Assembly: GCA_036365145.1 (NCBI GenBank)
Contig: JAEOAD010000240.1
Location: 434,001-498,000, forward strand
Source: Orientallactaga sibirica
Taxonomy: Eukaryota; Chordata; Mammalia; Rodentia; Dipodidae
Direction of reading: 5' to 3'
DNA: 64,000 nt
Position 1 is the first letter of the stretch. Each line of letters opens with the position of its first letter. A program made the translations under genes and the position numbers. The notes under the pieces were generated by a model, which was given only the letters and a program-made list of their open reading frames with translations, ran no database searches and was not told the DNA's origin. Shown in pieces: positions 35,756-47,763 of this stretch.

Positions 35756-36955
35756 TCTCAAACACAAATGCCAAGATTTTATGCTGTCCTATCTTTTCCT
35801 GAGATAATTTCTAGGTCAAATTAATTCATTTAGAGTTGTTAATGAAAAATTGTTTTCAGAACTGCTAGTATGTTTTTCATGTAATTATAACTGACAGATA
35901 CTTTGAAAAAATACTTTCAATGTACCAGATATGGCTTACGCTGTCATCTGACAACTAAGATTAAATATTAATAAAAATGATTTTAAACTTTTGTACAATT
36001 CTTTAACCAGATATGTTTTGTTAGATATGCTCTGTGCTTCTTTAACTATTTTGTTTTTTTTTCTCAGATGTGCTGTATCCACACTGTCCTTCAAAGAGGA
36101 CTGATTAATAATAATATTTAGAAGTCAATGCCAACTGGAAATATTAAAAAAAAAAAACCAATATTTTGGTTCCTGTTCCCAGGTCAAAAGGCAACAGGAG
36201 ACAACAGGACACTTCTAGCATGTCCTACACCTCTGGTAAGTCACCTGTCTTTTTGATCAGGGAGGACACAGAGATCTGGAGATAGTTTTTCCCAGGGAAG
36301 CCTTCAACCATACACTTCTTTAATAAGTAAATGATTTGTTACTGACCAGCCCTACCCAGTTGGGCCCATCCCCATAAGCCAAGAGATACATTCATTGCAC
36401 CAGATTCAACAGGGCAGTGTCCTCAGCTGATCATGACAGCTGGTGAGTTACCAGAGATGCAGAGTCCCCTCAAGGTCAAGCTTCAGAAAATACCTGCCTC
36501 CAGTAAGAAGGTGATTATGTCCCTATTCTAGTCACTCCACAGCCTTGCTGTAGTCACAATCCTGGAAGCTGACTGGCCCATGCACAGAGGAATCCTGAGG
36601 AGTTCAACATGGGATACTTGGTCCTGATATCCATCAGTCCCACTGGAACTTATAGTTCTATTGATCCTAATAGGCACCTTGATAAAAGCCTACAAAACTG
36701 GGCCATTTAGAAATACTAGCCCTAACCATGTTCCTCACATATTTACTGTGCCTGGTAGGAGGAATTGTCTGCTTCTTGTAACAGCTTGTGCCCCATTAAG
36801 ATCTACAGTATTGGATAACACCCATTACCCACTATGTAGATACAAGACATTTTAGAGTACTAACTTCTACCCTTTACTTTGGAGGTCTTGAGTGCTGGGT
36901 CCATTGGTACTGATCTATACATATGTGATCCAAAAGGGCCATACAGTTCATTCCT
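35756..36955. other. Unassigned, possibly ERV-derived
   Basis: Contains an A12 run at 36147-36158. The following 800 bases carry several short open stretches (for example 36661-36855) without recognised domains. Because an envelope remnant lies just downstream, this may be the decayed upstream ERV part. Not proven. Confidence 0.3.
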
Positions 36956-37150
36956 CCACTAATTTGATTAAAAATAATAGCTAAGATAAACACTGGTATA
37001 AAAGGACTTAATTTGTTCACTGCAGAAAAGGGGGAAATGACACTTTCTAAACAAAGAGTGCTATTCCTCTGTAAACAAGTCAGAGATAGTCAGGAAATGG
37101 TATAACAACTCAAAAAGAGGAAAACAAAAAGGGGACAAATACTAGTTGGT
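36956..37150 (+). mobile_element. ERV envelope (TM) remnant
   Basis: A reading frame from about 36970 to 37112 carries a TAEKG motif (about 37018-37032) and, at the expected spacing, a VRD and QLKKR-type stretch. This is the pattern of the transmembrane subunit of gammaretrovirus-like envelopes. The expected cysteine cluster is not intact and a stop (TAA near 37101) interrupts it. It is a decayed fragment with no evident pol or LTR pair next to it. Its function as an envelope is lost. Confidence 0.6.
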
Positions 37151-37600
37151 ACTTAAAATACATAGAGTAACGTTTAGAGCTAAGGATCCTGGCTTCTTCC
37201 ATATGCCAGCCCACTCCTGATGCTCTTCATGGCCCTTCTGTTTGGCCATTAGAGTCTCAGTATGATATTCAAGTTTGTTTCCTCTCAATTAGCCTGTATT
37301 CCAAATGCTCCTTCTGGGATATCAAAATGTTAACATCTAATATATTACCAGAATAGATGATGTCTTTTGATAATCTCTATAGAAGACATTACATAGGGGA
37401 ATGTAGTGTAGATTTTAAATGTTTCAAACTTTAAGCTGAGAATGTGCACAAAAAATAAACAATCTTGAAGTCTTTATCATGACTTCATTCTGACCTGCAG
37501 TCATATATCATACAAAAGCAGACATACATCCCACATTGAGTCAGATGTTAAAATTCAACTTACCACTTGGATCTCTAGCCACTGGAGGAGGTGTCACTGG
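37151..37600. other. Unassigned sequence
   Basis: No gene or repeat recognised. It may be the 3' part of the ERV remnant. Confidence 0.35.
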
Positions 37601-37880
37601 CTGGGGGCATTCTGGAGTCCAGCCCTAAATAGTTACTGGGGAAAGATATAATTTCCAGCTCAAAGGTATAAAGCAGTTTTATACCTCTGGCAAGTTTGTG
37701 TGTATTGGTCTTTGTCTTGCTGCAGCTGTTTCTCTGTGCTTGGATCAATGGAAGTAAGCAGCTTCTTCTGCCATTGTTGGAACTGCCTCTGGATCTGTAA
37801 GCTTGAAATTAACCTCTTCCTCCCACAAACACTGGTTACATGTTCATCCCAGCAACATGGAACAGACTATGACAGCACAT
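37601..37880 (+). mobile_element. MaLR-like LTR fragment, possible
   Basis: AAGCTTGAAATTAACCTCTT, GTTCATCCCAGCAACATGG and AACAGACTATGACA resemble the R-U5 end of MT/MaLR LTRs. A worn B1-like segment lies at 37885-37960. Confidence 0.4.
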
Positions 37881-38074
37881 TTAATCCTGATAGTGCAGGC
37901 ATATGACCCCAGCTATTTTAAAAGCTGAAGCAGGAGGATCATAAGTTCAATATCAAAATCAACAATCACTTCAGTTAAGCAAAAATTTATGAACTTGCAT
38001 TTATTCATCAAAACACATATAATGTGGATAATAAAGAATGGTGTGTCAAAAAAAAAAATTCCAGTCCCATATAA

Positions 38075-38515
38075 GTAATGCTGCTGTCACTTTTGGTTAG
38101 AGAAACTTCTCTTTTCACATGGTGGTTACCTTGGGATGACTCAGAAGGCTCCATAGTGCTGAGAAGTGAGAGGAGTGCTCAGAACTGAAACATCTTCTAT
38201 CACAACTTCCAAGGCTCAGGGTCGATTGCGGAAGAGGTGGTGGGAAGAATGTAAGAACCAAAGAAAGGGTACCACTCCTTACAAAATGGTCCTCCAGACA
38301 TAAAATGGCCTGGATATCAGTGACACTACCTACACAAGACCATCATAATAGGAGGAAAAGATGATGACATTAAAATAAAAGAGAGACTAATTTAGAGGGG
38401 GAAAGGGTATGATGGAGAGTGTAGTTGCAAAGGGGAAAGTGAGGCGGAGGGTTTATTGTCTATAATTATGTCTATAATTGTGGAAGTTATCAATTAAAAA
38501 TGCCAGTAACAAAAT
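38075..38515 (+). mobile_element. Lx-like L1 3' end
   Basis: TGCTGCTGTCACTTTTGG through TCAATTAAAAATGCC. Same module order as 39700-40160. Confidence 0.85.
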
Positions 38516-38746
38516 AAGGTAAGCAAAGATACAATTAATCACTTAATTAAGTCAAATGGTTAATGAACAATACTTAACAAGTCATTAACAATTGCATCTG
38601 AAAAATACTAGCTGGCTGCAAAATGTGAGGTAGAATTGTGGATGCAAATAGAAAATTGAAAGCATACTTAGATAATATATTGACCAAGAAACTATAAATT
38701 CATATTAGACATCCATTTTTAAATGTGTGTTAAAGTACTGAGATTA

Positions 38747-38905
38747 GCCAGGTGTGATGGTGCATACTTTTTATCCCAGCATTTGGGAGGCTGAGGTAGG
38801 ATAATCACTGAGAGTTTGACGCAAGCTTGAGACTCCATAATGAATTCCCAGGTCAGCCTGGGCTACAGCCAGACCCCACCTGAAAAACAATACAAAAAAT
38901 AAACA
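38747..38905 (+). mobile_element. B1 SINE
   Basis: GCCAGGTGTGATGGTGCATA, CCCAGCATTTGGGAGGCTG and GGTCAGCCTGGGCTACAG, then an A-rich tail. Confidence 0.92.
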
Positions 38906-39119
38906 AATCTGAGGTTAATTACCAGAAAACCAAGACATAAAAGCAGAGCAGATAATAAATTAAAGCAGTAAAGAAACAAAACAAAGAAGCTTATGAATAA
39001 ACAGACATGGAAAGAGGGAGAAAGACAGAAGGGGAGATAAGAAATAAATTCAAGATATTGTGAATAAGACTTATGTAAAATTACTTTTTTGAATAATGGC
39101 ACATCTAGAAGCTGTAGAC

Positions 39120-40170
39120 TGTTACTAGAAAATTTTCAGTACCTGGGATGGGATACCTTCCAGTGAGTTGTTGGCCAAGGAGGTCCCGGTAGCCTCCAAA
39201 ACATTAAAGGCTTTTGCCAAAGCCCTTGGTTTCCCTTGAGAAACAGATAGTAAGACCCTATTGCTGAAGACATCTCTTGCCTGAGAGGCAAGGTCACTGA
39301 GAAAGCAAGCTGGTGTGGAGCAGAAAACCTTCTCCCTGTAGACAAGCCAACTGAAAGCTGGAAAAAGCTGCACTGCATGCAGCGTATGGGAGACAGAAGT
39401 CATCAGCAGTGAAAACAGTGGATGCTGAATATTCAAGTTTGGCCAGACAGGCCCAATGACTGAAAGGGTGCAATAGTGGCTTGTCTACTCTTGGGGTAAC
39501 CAACTGCTCCATAATTAGACTGAAGGCCCTCTCTATGGGAGGGAATACATACCTGGTACTGAAAAAAACCTAAGCAAAAGTCTATGGTAGGTGAGGTCAT
39601 GATCCTTAGGGGTATAAAGCCTGCTCTTGTCTGACTAAATGTATATATTATTCCCACCAAGCTGCCCTGAAAATACTACACTTAATGCTCATATTCACAT
39701 ATTAATGCTACTCTCACTTCTGGTTAGAGAAGCTTCTCTTTTCAGATGGCAATGACCACTGGGATGACCCAAAAGGCAACATAGTGCTGAGAAGAAGGGA
39801 TGGAGGAGTGCCCAGCATGGAAACACCTCTGTCACACCCTCCAAGGCCCAGGGACCATTGCAGAAGAGGGGGCGGATAGAATGGAAGGGCCAAAGGAAGG
39901 GTATGATCTCTTACAATGCAACTGCCCAGACAGAAATTGGCCTCGATATCCATGACCTTGCAGTGCCTAGCAATACCTCCGCAAGACCCTCAAAATAGAA
40001 GAAAAAGATGATGATATCAAATTAAAAGAGAGACTAATGGAGAGAGGGAGGTTATATGATGGAGATTGGAGTTCTAAAGTGGAATGGGGGAGGGGAGGGA
40101 AATATCAGGTGGGTATCTTTGTATGGAAGTATAAAAGTTGTCAATAAAAAAATAATAATTAAAAAAAAGA
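39120..40170 (+). mobile_element. Lx-like L1 3' end, not inverted
   Basis: Near-duplicate of 18678-19662 but collinear throughout: CTTTTGCCAAAGCCCTTGG, AGACATCTCTTGCCTGAG and AAGCTGGTGTGGAGCAG read in sense ahead of CTTCTCCCTGTAGACAAGCC. It ends with TTGTCAATAAAAAAATAAT. The ORFs here are chance frames shared with the other copy. Confidence 0.9.
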
Positions 40171-40399
40171 AAGAAATAGAAAGTCTAAAAATTTTACCTC
40201 CCTTGCTTATTCTATTACCTTCTGAAGAGACAATAAGCTAATCATGCTTTTAATTACAGAGACAAATTAGAAAGCAAAGCTAATAAGTGATTGATGAAAT
40301 ATGATAAGATAGCCAAGTGGTTACAAAATATGCTAGATATAGATAATAGTTTTCCCATATGATTTTCTTTTCCTTTTGTGGTTTGAGTTTCTGAGTTTG

Positions 40400-40580
40400 T
40401 TTAGTTTTTTTGTTGTTGTTGTTTGTTTGTTTGTTTTTTGAGACAGAGTCTCACTCTATAGACATGGCTAACATGGAACTTGCTAGGTAGATGAGGCCAG
40501 CTTCCAACTTGTGGTAATCCTTCTGCTTCTGCCTCTTGAATGCTAAGGTTACAGGACTGTGGTACCATGCCAGGCCACTT
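40400..40580 (-). mobile_element. B1 SINE, antisense
   Basis: TTGTTTGTTTGTTTTTTGAG, GACAGAGTCTCACTCTATAG and CCATGCCAGGCC head antisense. Diverged. Confidence 0.8.
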
Positions 40581-40631
40581 TTGCCTTTTTTTGAGGTGAA
40601 TAAAATTAATTTTTCCATAAACAAATGGTAT

Positions 40632-40736
40632 AGGGCTGGGAAGATTGCTCAGTGGTTAAAGGCACTCACTTGCAAAACCTCATGGCCCAGGGTCAATTAC
40701 CTAGTATACACACGATACCAGATGCACAAAGTCACC
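40632..40736 (+). mobile_element. DIP SINE, 3'-truncated
   Basis: AGGGCTGGGAAGATTGCTCA head and GATGCACAAAGTCACC, then it joins an Lx 3' UTR without the TC tract and tail. Confidence 0.85.
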
Positions 40737-41712
40737 AATAATCTTACCCAGTGATAGACTTTGTAAGCTATACAACCAACCAATCAGGCAAAAATGTACC
40801 CATGAGGGTGCAACAGTAACATGACTATTATGGGAGTAACCAACTGCTTTCTGGTTGGATTTGAGACCCAATTCACAGGACAGAATTAATGTTCGATATT
40901 GAAAATTTAGTCAAAAGCTTATGACTGGGAAGGTCATAAGTCATAGCAAAGTATTTAGCTAAATGTTTTTATTTCCCTAAATGGATATATTGCATCCATT
41001 AAATTACCCTATAAATATTTATATTTATGCTCATAGATTAGTACTGTCCTCAGCTTTGGTCAGAGAAACTTCCTTTGCAGTTGGTAGTTACTATTCAGGA
41101 CGCTTAAAACTCATCATAGTCCTGAGAATAACTGACTTTGAGTACTTAGTGATAAATGAGACATCTATATAACCTCCTCCAAGGCTCGTGAAACATTTCA
41201 GAAGAGGGGATGAAAAAAATAAAACAAGCAGATGATGGGGAGAAGTGCTGTGGAACACTATCTTCCAAACATGACTTTGCTGTTGCATTCATGACTTCAC
41301 AAGTGATTGTCTTTGTATGCAAAAGACATACACATTATTGAACTCATCAACATTCCATCATGGATGGTGGAAAAGAGCATGAGGCCCCAAATCTCTTTAC
41401 GAGGAGTTGTTGTCAGTTAATGGCTGCCAAGGGATCAGGAGACATTTTCTTCAGTGGTATAGCAACTGGTAAGTTGTATGGTCTCTGGTAAATAACCTCA
41501 CTACTATGTTCATAAAAGCAGCCCTAACTAAACCCAGTGGGACACACACACACATGAAAATAAGACATTAAAGTAGAAGAGGGACTAGTTGGGAAGGAAG
41601 GGTTCAGTTGGGAGGGGAATCAGGAGGAGGGACAAAAGGAGGTAATGTGAGGGGATTATGATAAAAATACATAATATACTTGTATATAATTGTCAATAAA
41701 TAAAAATTTTAA
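40737..41712 (+). mobile_element. Lx-like L1 3' UTR, diverged
   Basis: AGTAACCAACTGCTTTCTGG, GGTCAGAGAAACTTCC, AACCTCCTCCAAGGCTCG and ATTGTCAATAAATAAAAATT. It is closer to the copy at 55540-56170 than to 39120-40170. Confidence 0.75.
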
Positions 41713-41715
41713 AAA

Positions 41716-41785
41716 CTCACGCAATCCTCCTACCTTTGCCTCCCAAGTGCTAGCATTAAAGGTGTTGGCCACCACACCTAGCTTA
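41716..41785 (-). mobile_element. B1 fragment, antisense
   Basis: CACGCAATCCTCCTACCTTT to GGCCACCACACCTAGC: the 5' half of a B1. Confidence 0.8.
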
Positions 41786-43480
41786 ATGTTTATTTTTGTT
41801 ACATTTTGCGATTTCAAATCTGCCTTTTGTTTTTATAAGCCTTAAATTTTCATGTTGTTTATCAATCTTCTCTGTGAGTTCAGCATTTTGCTATTAAAAG
41901 GTTGTCTGAAACTATTATTACACGAGAATTATTTTCTCCTCAGCTAGCATAAAGAATACTGAATTAAGTCCAATTGCAAGTCAGGGTCATAATAAGATAT
42001 TTGCATATAATATCAGTGATGCATATGGAGTTTTACCCTTTAAAGCACTGACACACAGAAAAAGTTTCTGGTCTAAGTTTAGACATTTTGTATTCCAGAA
42101 CTCACAAAAGATGATATTTTTGCCATAAAAAAAATAGTTACCTCATTAGGAGCAGCATTAGAATCTATTTCCAGAAAAAAATAAAAACTATTTCAAAAAG
42201 ACTACTGACTGTTTCCTAAAATGGAAGTTGGTTTTTCCAGGAATATTCATAGTGATCTTATGTTCTTTTAGCAAAATAATATTTCAAGGAGATAATTTTA
42301 AGTGTATCCTTGAGCTTTTAAAAACAAGCTTGAGTACTCTCCAATATCAATGTTAGCAGAAGGAAAATTGCATGACAATTTTGATGCATATTTGTAGAAT
42401 ACTGTTTTATGCACATTATTTCTATTGAGGGTAGGAATGAACAGCTGCAGAGGGGAGAGAGAGAGAGAGGGAGGGAGGGAAACTGACTGACTCATCTCAA
42501 ACTAAGAGGCAAGAGAGCTTGTCCTTTCTCTTATTTTTATGCATAATCTGTGAGCATCTCTTCCTTATTTTCTCAAACAACTGTTTTATTATTTACCAGC
42601 CCTGATATATTTGAATCCAGACTTATACAGACAGAGGTTTCAAGACAAAATGGAATATGAACAATTTCCCCACTAAATGTCTGCTTTCCATCTACCTTTA
42701 AGAGTCTAGGTCAATGTCTTTCTCTATAGACTCAATGTCCTAAGCTTGGAAGCTACATTCTTTAAGCATGTCATTTACCCTCTTTCCAAGTATTGTCAGT
42801 ATGAGGTAGTTGTCACTGAAAGCCCTTGTGGAAAATTAATGGCTGACTAAGAGTTCAAAGTGATAGGACAGATGGCTCTGTCACCACTGCCAGGCAGAGA
42901 GGCTGAAAGAAACTCACGTCTGGGCAAATAACCACTGCATTTCATACACTTGTTCCTTTGTTAAGCCAGTTCCCTGTCAGCAGCTGCCCTCCATTGTTTG
43001 GTTTGGGAGAGGAATTATTCCATTTCCATACACATTTTCTATATGTTTCAATTTGTTCCTGAATACCAAAACACATTTAAAAAATTCCGTTAGACACCTT
43101 AAGCTAGAAAGGAGACTTCTTTTAAATTTCTCTAAATAAATTTCTGCTTTTGTGTAGTGCAAAAGAAATATTGTTATGAAATAATAAATTAAAATCCTGA
43201 AAAACCAATCAGTTAAAGACACTTAATATTTTAAGTTTATATCCAACTAATAGTAACATACAATCTAGTGCAATGGTGAAGAAACAAAAAAATATATATA
43301 GTAAAAGTCAGTTACATTAGCATGATTGGATGTTTCAGAGTCAAATTTCCATTCAATCTTCCAAGCCAAAAAAATATGAAAACAAAGGGGTAAGATTCTC
43401 ACATAACTATTTTCCTCTTTCTCCATTTTCTCTAAAATTCATTTCCCCTTGTTAGGATACTTCCGATGTTAACAGCTGGC
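41786..43480. other. Repeat-poor stretch, no gene identified
   Basis: About 1.7 kb. A short (GA)n/(GGGA)n tract at 42452-42480 is the only obvious repeat. No recognisable exon. Confidence 0.4.
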
Positions 43481-43580
43481 AAAAAAGAAAGAAAGAAAAG
43501 AGAAAGAGAGAGAGAGAAGAAAGATGGAGGGAGGGAGAAAGGGGGGAGGAAGGATGGAAGGAAGAAAAAGAAACAAAGTG
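43481..43580. repeat. Purine (GA/GAAA/GGGA)n repeat
   Basis: Almost uninterrupted purines from AAAAAAGAAAGAAAG to GAAAAAGAAACAAAG. Confidence 0.92.
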
Positions 43581-43639
43581 GTTTAGCTGCTCAAATGTTA
43601 AGGTCATGTCCTAATTGAGCAACATTAGGTTATGACATA

Positions 43640-43697
43640 GGAGAGATGCTCACCTGCATTCTAGTTTTAACCACTAAGCCATATACCAGCCCTCTGG
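43640..43697 (-). mobile_element. DIP head fragment, antisense
   Basis: TTAACCACTAAGCCATATACCAGCCCT is the antisense tRNA-like head; given as a 27-base span at 43667-43693 with no body or tail. Confidence 0.55.
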
Positions 43698-43744
43698 ATT
43701 TCTTTATAAAAGGCCAAATATCCATCCTTACCGAGGAACTTCTT

Positions 43745-45179
43745 CTTCTTCTTTTTTTTTTGACATTGAAGTGTCTTTTTTATTTATAAAACACAATAAA
43801 ATTAGTGATTGGTTTTGGTAGTTCCTAGTAGTAAGTCCTGTCTTATTTTCTCCAATAGCATAAATTGTAGTCTCATGCAGGACTTCATGAAGACCCAGCA
43901 GTTCTCACACCATGCTGCACATAGCCATATAAACTGAGGCAGCAAAAGCCAACGGTCTCCTGGTACGTGGTCAGCTCAGTGCTGCTGAAGCTGCTCCTTT
44001 TGGTTATCTTTCCACTTTAATATGAAGTAGATTGTTAGGGTTTCATTAGTAGTTTCATCATGTGGCTTAGCTATATTACCAGTATATCCTGGAACCAAAG
44101 TAAGATGGTTTTCCTGTTCCCATAATCCACTTAATTGTTGCTTCAAAATTTTAATATTTCCATCATTTATAATTTCTGTTTTGCATGATATGATAGTTCT
44201 GCCCAGGGTGACCTTTTATTAGTCTCAGGGTGGCCTTGAACTCACAGTAAACCTCTGCCTCCCAGTTAAAACTAACTACCTTTTACTTGAAGCCAGTTAA
44301 AACTAACTATTACATATTCTTCAACTTTGCTTTTTAGTAATGACTTTACTAGAGGCAACAAGTCTACACAGTAGCCAAGTGAGATATATTGCTTTTCTTC
44401 CTGTAAACTATTAGTTAGAACAGGAAGGCACTCTAACACAACTCCAAGATCTATTCTCACCAAACAGGCAACAAGTTCACTTATACTTCTCTTTCTCCAG
44501 AAAGTTAAAGCTACATTTAATCTCAAGTTCCTGCTGAATAAAACTTGGGCCATTGTTTCATGGTCCTGAGAAACCTCAGAAAAAAAGCCACTGTTTTTAG
44601 ATGATGGGCTTTCTGTTTGTGAAGAACCAGAATCACTAGAGCTAACCAAAAATGTTCGACTATCATGGCATAATTTTTCAGGCAGGTGGCCTGCACAAGC
44701 CAGTTCATTTTCTTTATTTGCCATGTCACAGTCCCCACTTTTAGGGGACTGTTTGTTTCTGTAACAGGGATTTAGAAATGGGTGATGACCTTTCTTTCTG
44801 CGACAGATCACCTTGAGTACACTATCTTGGCTTTTCACAGCTTGTCCAACTGTTCTACTTATGTAAGCAGCCAACTGTTTTGGAGATTTCTTAACCTCCT
44901 TCATGTTCTTCTTAGTGAAATTAGAGATCCTCTTTCTAGGAAGATCAATGGAATGATCCTCAATATTATTACAGCAGTTCCAGTTTTTTAACATTGTTGG
45001 TTTTAGATGCCATAATCTCTTAAATACCGGCGCCTCATGGTAGCAGCGCCTCAGCCCAAGCACAGCGCTGGCCAGCCGCGCCCTGCAGCCTAGAGCGTCC
45101 CTCTGGTCCCCAGGCCGGGCCCCACTCGGAGCCATTCAAACGCCGCCGCACGCAGCCCACCGGGATAGCTTCCCTCCCA
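43745..45179 (-). pseudogene. KATNBL1: KATNBL1 processed retrocopy
   Basis: KATNBL1 (katanin regulatory subunit B1-like 1) is a nuclear/spindle-associated protein whose C-terminal con80 region binds katanin p60 subunits. Read on the minus strand, the copy has a GC-rich 5' UTR (45179-45014), the native ATG at 45013-45011, a one-base insertion soon after (about 44985), and then coding sequence such as [39 protein letters not shown] and [18 protein letters not shown]. Introns are absent. Near the con80 end the frame closes at 44272, a B1 piece replaces some codons, and the last exon homology ([20 protein letters not shown]) resumes at about 44150. The 3' UTR has AATAAA at 43784-43779 and poly(A) at 43761-43752. 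AGGAACTTCTT flanks it (43734-43744; 45180-45190). A 287-codon ORF (45135-44272) starts in the 5' UTR. Identification is from recall of the human protein (about 304 residues). Confidence 0.93.
44196..44266 (-). mobile_element. B1 piece inside the KATNBL1 retrocopy
   Basis: On the minus strand GGGAGGCAGAGGTTTACTGT, GTTCAAGGCCACCCTGAGAC and CACCCTGGGCAG are the middle of a B1, without head or A tail. It sits where about ten con80 codons are expected. A TTAGTTTTAACTGG segment is present on both sides of a 20-base stretch at 44263-44305. Confidence 0.8.
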
Positions 45180-45190
45180 AGGAACTTCTT

Positions 45191-45454
45191 TGACACATAA
45201 ATCCTCAAAGTTCCTATCCATGTGTAACATTTCTACTCTTTCCCATTACTGATGTCTGATTTTTAAAATTTTATAATTTATATATATATTTTATATACAT
45301 AATTATTGATTATCTATAATTATATATAATCATGGATATGTATATATTTATGAAGAGCAACACTCACATTTTATCTCCCACTTCCTCTGTTATGTTTCCT
45401 AGGACCTGGCAGATATGATAGAGATGATTTGTCTTATTGCTATACAGTTAGCTT
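45191..45454. other. AT-rich unassigned sequence
   Basis: Contains a long TATA/ATAT stretch at 45270-45350. No gene seen. Confidence 0.5.
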
Positions 45455-46130
45455 TCTTTTCTTGTTGTACTGATGCGTCTTGGTGCTCCCCAGTATTCAT
45501 TGTCATTGGTCAAAAGCAGATTTTTTTTTTTAACCAAGAGTGAAAGCAGTATGGATTGAAGGTGATAAACAAAGACATTTAGAAATTTTTGGCCATATCC
45601 TCTCCTTTTAGCCAAAGAACAGTGGAAGCTTCCCTCTAAGATCTATGACCTTTTCAGCCATAGGCTTTGTTCTTAGTACTAGGTATTAATTCCCTTTACT
45701 TAGTGGGCCTCATATCCAATCAGAGAGCAGTTGATTATCCCCATAACCTGTGTGCCATCACTGTACTAGTATATACACCTTACCTAGCTGACTGATTTTA
45801 TAGCTTGCAGGATCCACTATATATTTACGTTGTTAATGATCAATATCCCACAGCAGCTCACATAGCAATCTCCAGTGTTGTGACAGCTAGCCTGCAAAGA
45901 GCTTGCTTCCATCTCAAGTCCAGTTTGATTTCTCAATGTCCTGTAACTGTAACCTGTGGTATCATCAGGAATAGGGACTGATATCTGATTTTTAACCCAA
46001 GTTTACAGATACTCCTGTTGCACTAAGCATTAGTTTTTCTACACACATCATTGGTGCCCCAGTTTCCACCTATAGATTTTGCTGACATTTTCCTAACACA
46101 ATAGTGTTGAAGTTATGGAGAGTCAATTGG
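45455..46130 (-). mobile_element. Lx-like L1 3' UTR, antisense
   Basis: TTTAACCAAGAGTGAAAGCA is the antisense of the CACTCTTGGTTAGAG module. AGTGGGCCTCATATCCAATC and GAGCAGTTGATTATCCCC mirror the AACCAACTGCTCCATAAT step of the sense copies. Confidence 0.7.
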
Positions 46131-47269
46131 TACTTTCACAAACTTCTTGAAATCGTAAGGATGGTCTTTGTATGTATATGCCTTCCCTACAAATGAATCC
46201 ATGACAATATTAATACATGTTCCATGAAATGTGTGGAGCTTCTTATTCCTATTGATAGCAATTTACAGAGAGCCTACCTGGTGAGCAAGCTTCTCATCTG
46301 CATAGTTAGAAGGCCATGCTGAGAAGTTCCTCCAGGATGCAGATCTTACTGCCATTCCATGATCATTATCTCACTGGCAAATCTGATGCATAAATTACTG
46401 CAAAGGCCATGTGTAAGGGAACTCAAAAGGGCTTTGATTACTCATCATTTCCATGTCATTGATTAAACCTTACTAAATACTATACCCATTCACATAAAGA
46501 TTTAAAGTACATTAATAATAAGTCAATATAATATTTATGTAATTAGAGAGAAAAGTAATCACATAAGTTTAATTCCAGTCTTTCAATTGGATCCTTCATG
46601 ACAAATAAAATATTCATGCTCTTGAATCTTAAGTTTACGTTGACCAAACATCTCTCGTACTAGCACACTGAGCACTGGTCCAAATCCTCCCCTATGGACA
46701 CAGGCTTCTAAACTTCTACACCCAGCTTTCCAGTTTTCTTCTCTTCAAACATACACTACTATCTTCATATGATACAGTGTAATATGTGTGTTCCAAATTA
46801 TTCCTACATGTGCACACATGCCTCACTTTTATTCCATAACACTGTCCAACACTTCATTATATGACATTTATTTTTATCTTTTCATCATAAATTTACCTCA
46901 AAATCACATAAAGTAATTGAAATTTTAACAGCATAATTACACAGATCTTTCTTGAAATTATTATGTTCTTTCACTGACTATGAGGCAATCATTGCATTCA
47001 GTAATAATAAACCATGATAATATGGTCCCTGGTTTCATGGAGTTCATAGACACGTGGGAAGAACTACTTTCAAAAAAGTATGAGTGATACATAGAGATTA
47101 CAATGTAATATAAGCATATGTTATCTAACTTAATGTGGAGTTTGAAGTAGGAAGTATCAGAAAAGATTCTCACAGAAAGCTATAGAAGCCCAATAGCTGT
47201 GTTGGACTCATTGAAATAAAAGTTTAGGAATTGTCTCTTAGGATAAGAAAAGAAAATGCTGAAACTTTA
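46131..47269. other. Unassigned sequence
   Basis: About 1.1 kb AT-rich, no repeats or exons recognised. Confidence 0.4.
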
Positions 47270-47470
47270 AAAATATTATTTATTTATTTTATTATTAGAG
47301 AGAAAAAGAGAGAGAGAGAATGGGTGCACTAGGGTCTAAACACTGCAAACTAACTCCAGATGCATGTGCCACTTTGTGCATTTGGTTTGCATAGGTCCTG
47401 GGAAACAGAACCTTTGTCCTTAGGCTTTGCAGCCAAGCACCTTAACCACTAAGCAATCTCTGCAGCCCCC
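47270..47470 (-). mobile_element. DIP SINE, antisense
   Basis: TATTTATTTATTTTATTATT tail antisense, purine tract, and ACTAAGCAATCTCTGCAGCC head antisense. More diverged than most copies. Confidence 0.88.
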
Positions 47471-47763
47471 AAATGCTGAAACTATCTAAGAGCAGGCAGA
47501 GCACTTGGGACAATCTGAAATGAACTCAAAATATACTTAATATGGAGAGTAGTGGGTAGCTAAGGAAGACTATCAAGCAAAAGAATGGCCTAACCTGAGG
47601 ATGTAGCTGCCACATGACAGGTGGGCCGGAGGCAATCTGAGCCAGTGGTACTGAAGCCAGTTAATATGGTGTCTTGAAGATCAAGTGGGAGATGGGACTT
47701 CTCTGGACTGAGAGATTGCTAGCATGTATTTCAAAGTATAACACTAATTCAAAAATTGTTTGG

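Noticed and set aside
39125..39512. Three overlapping minus-strand ORFs conserved with 18759-19043
   Set aside because: Conservation is between two copies of the same Lx 3' UTR, not evidence of coding.
44272..45135. A functional KATNBL1-like gene
   Set aside because: No introns, poly(A), target duplication, frameshift after the native ATG and loss of the con80 end all indicate a processed retrocopy.
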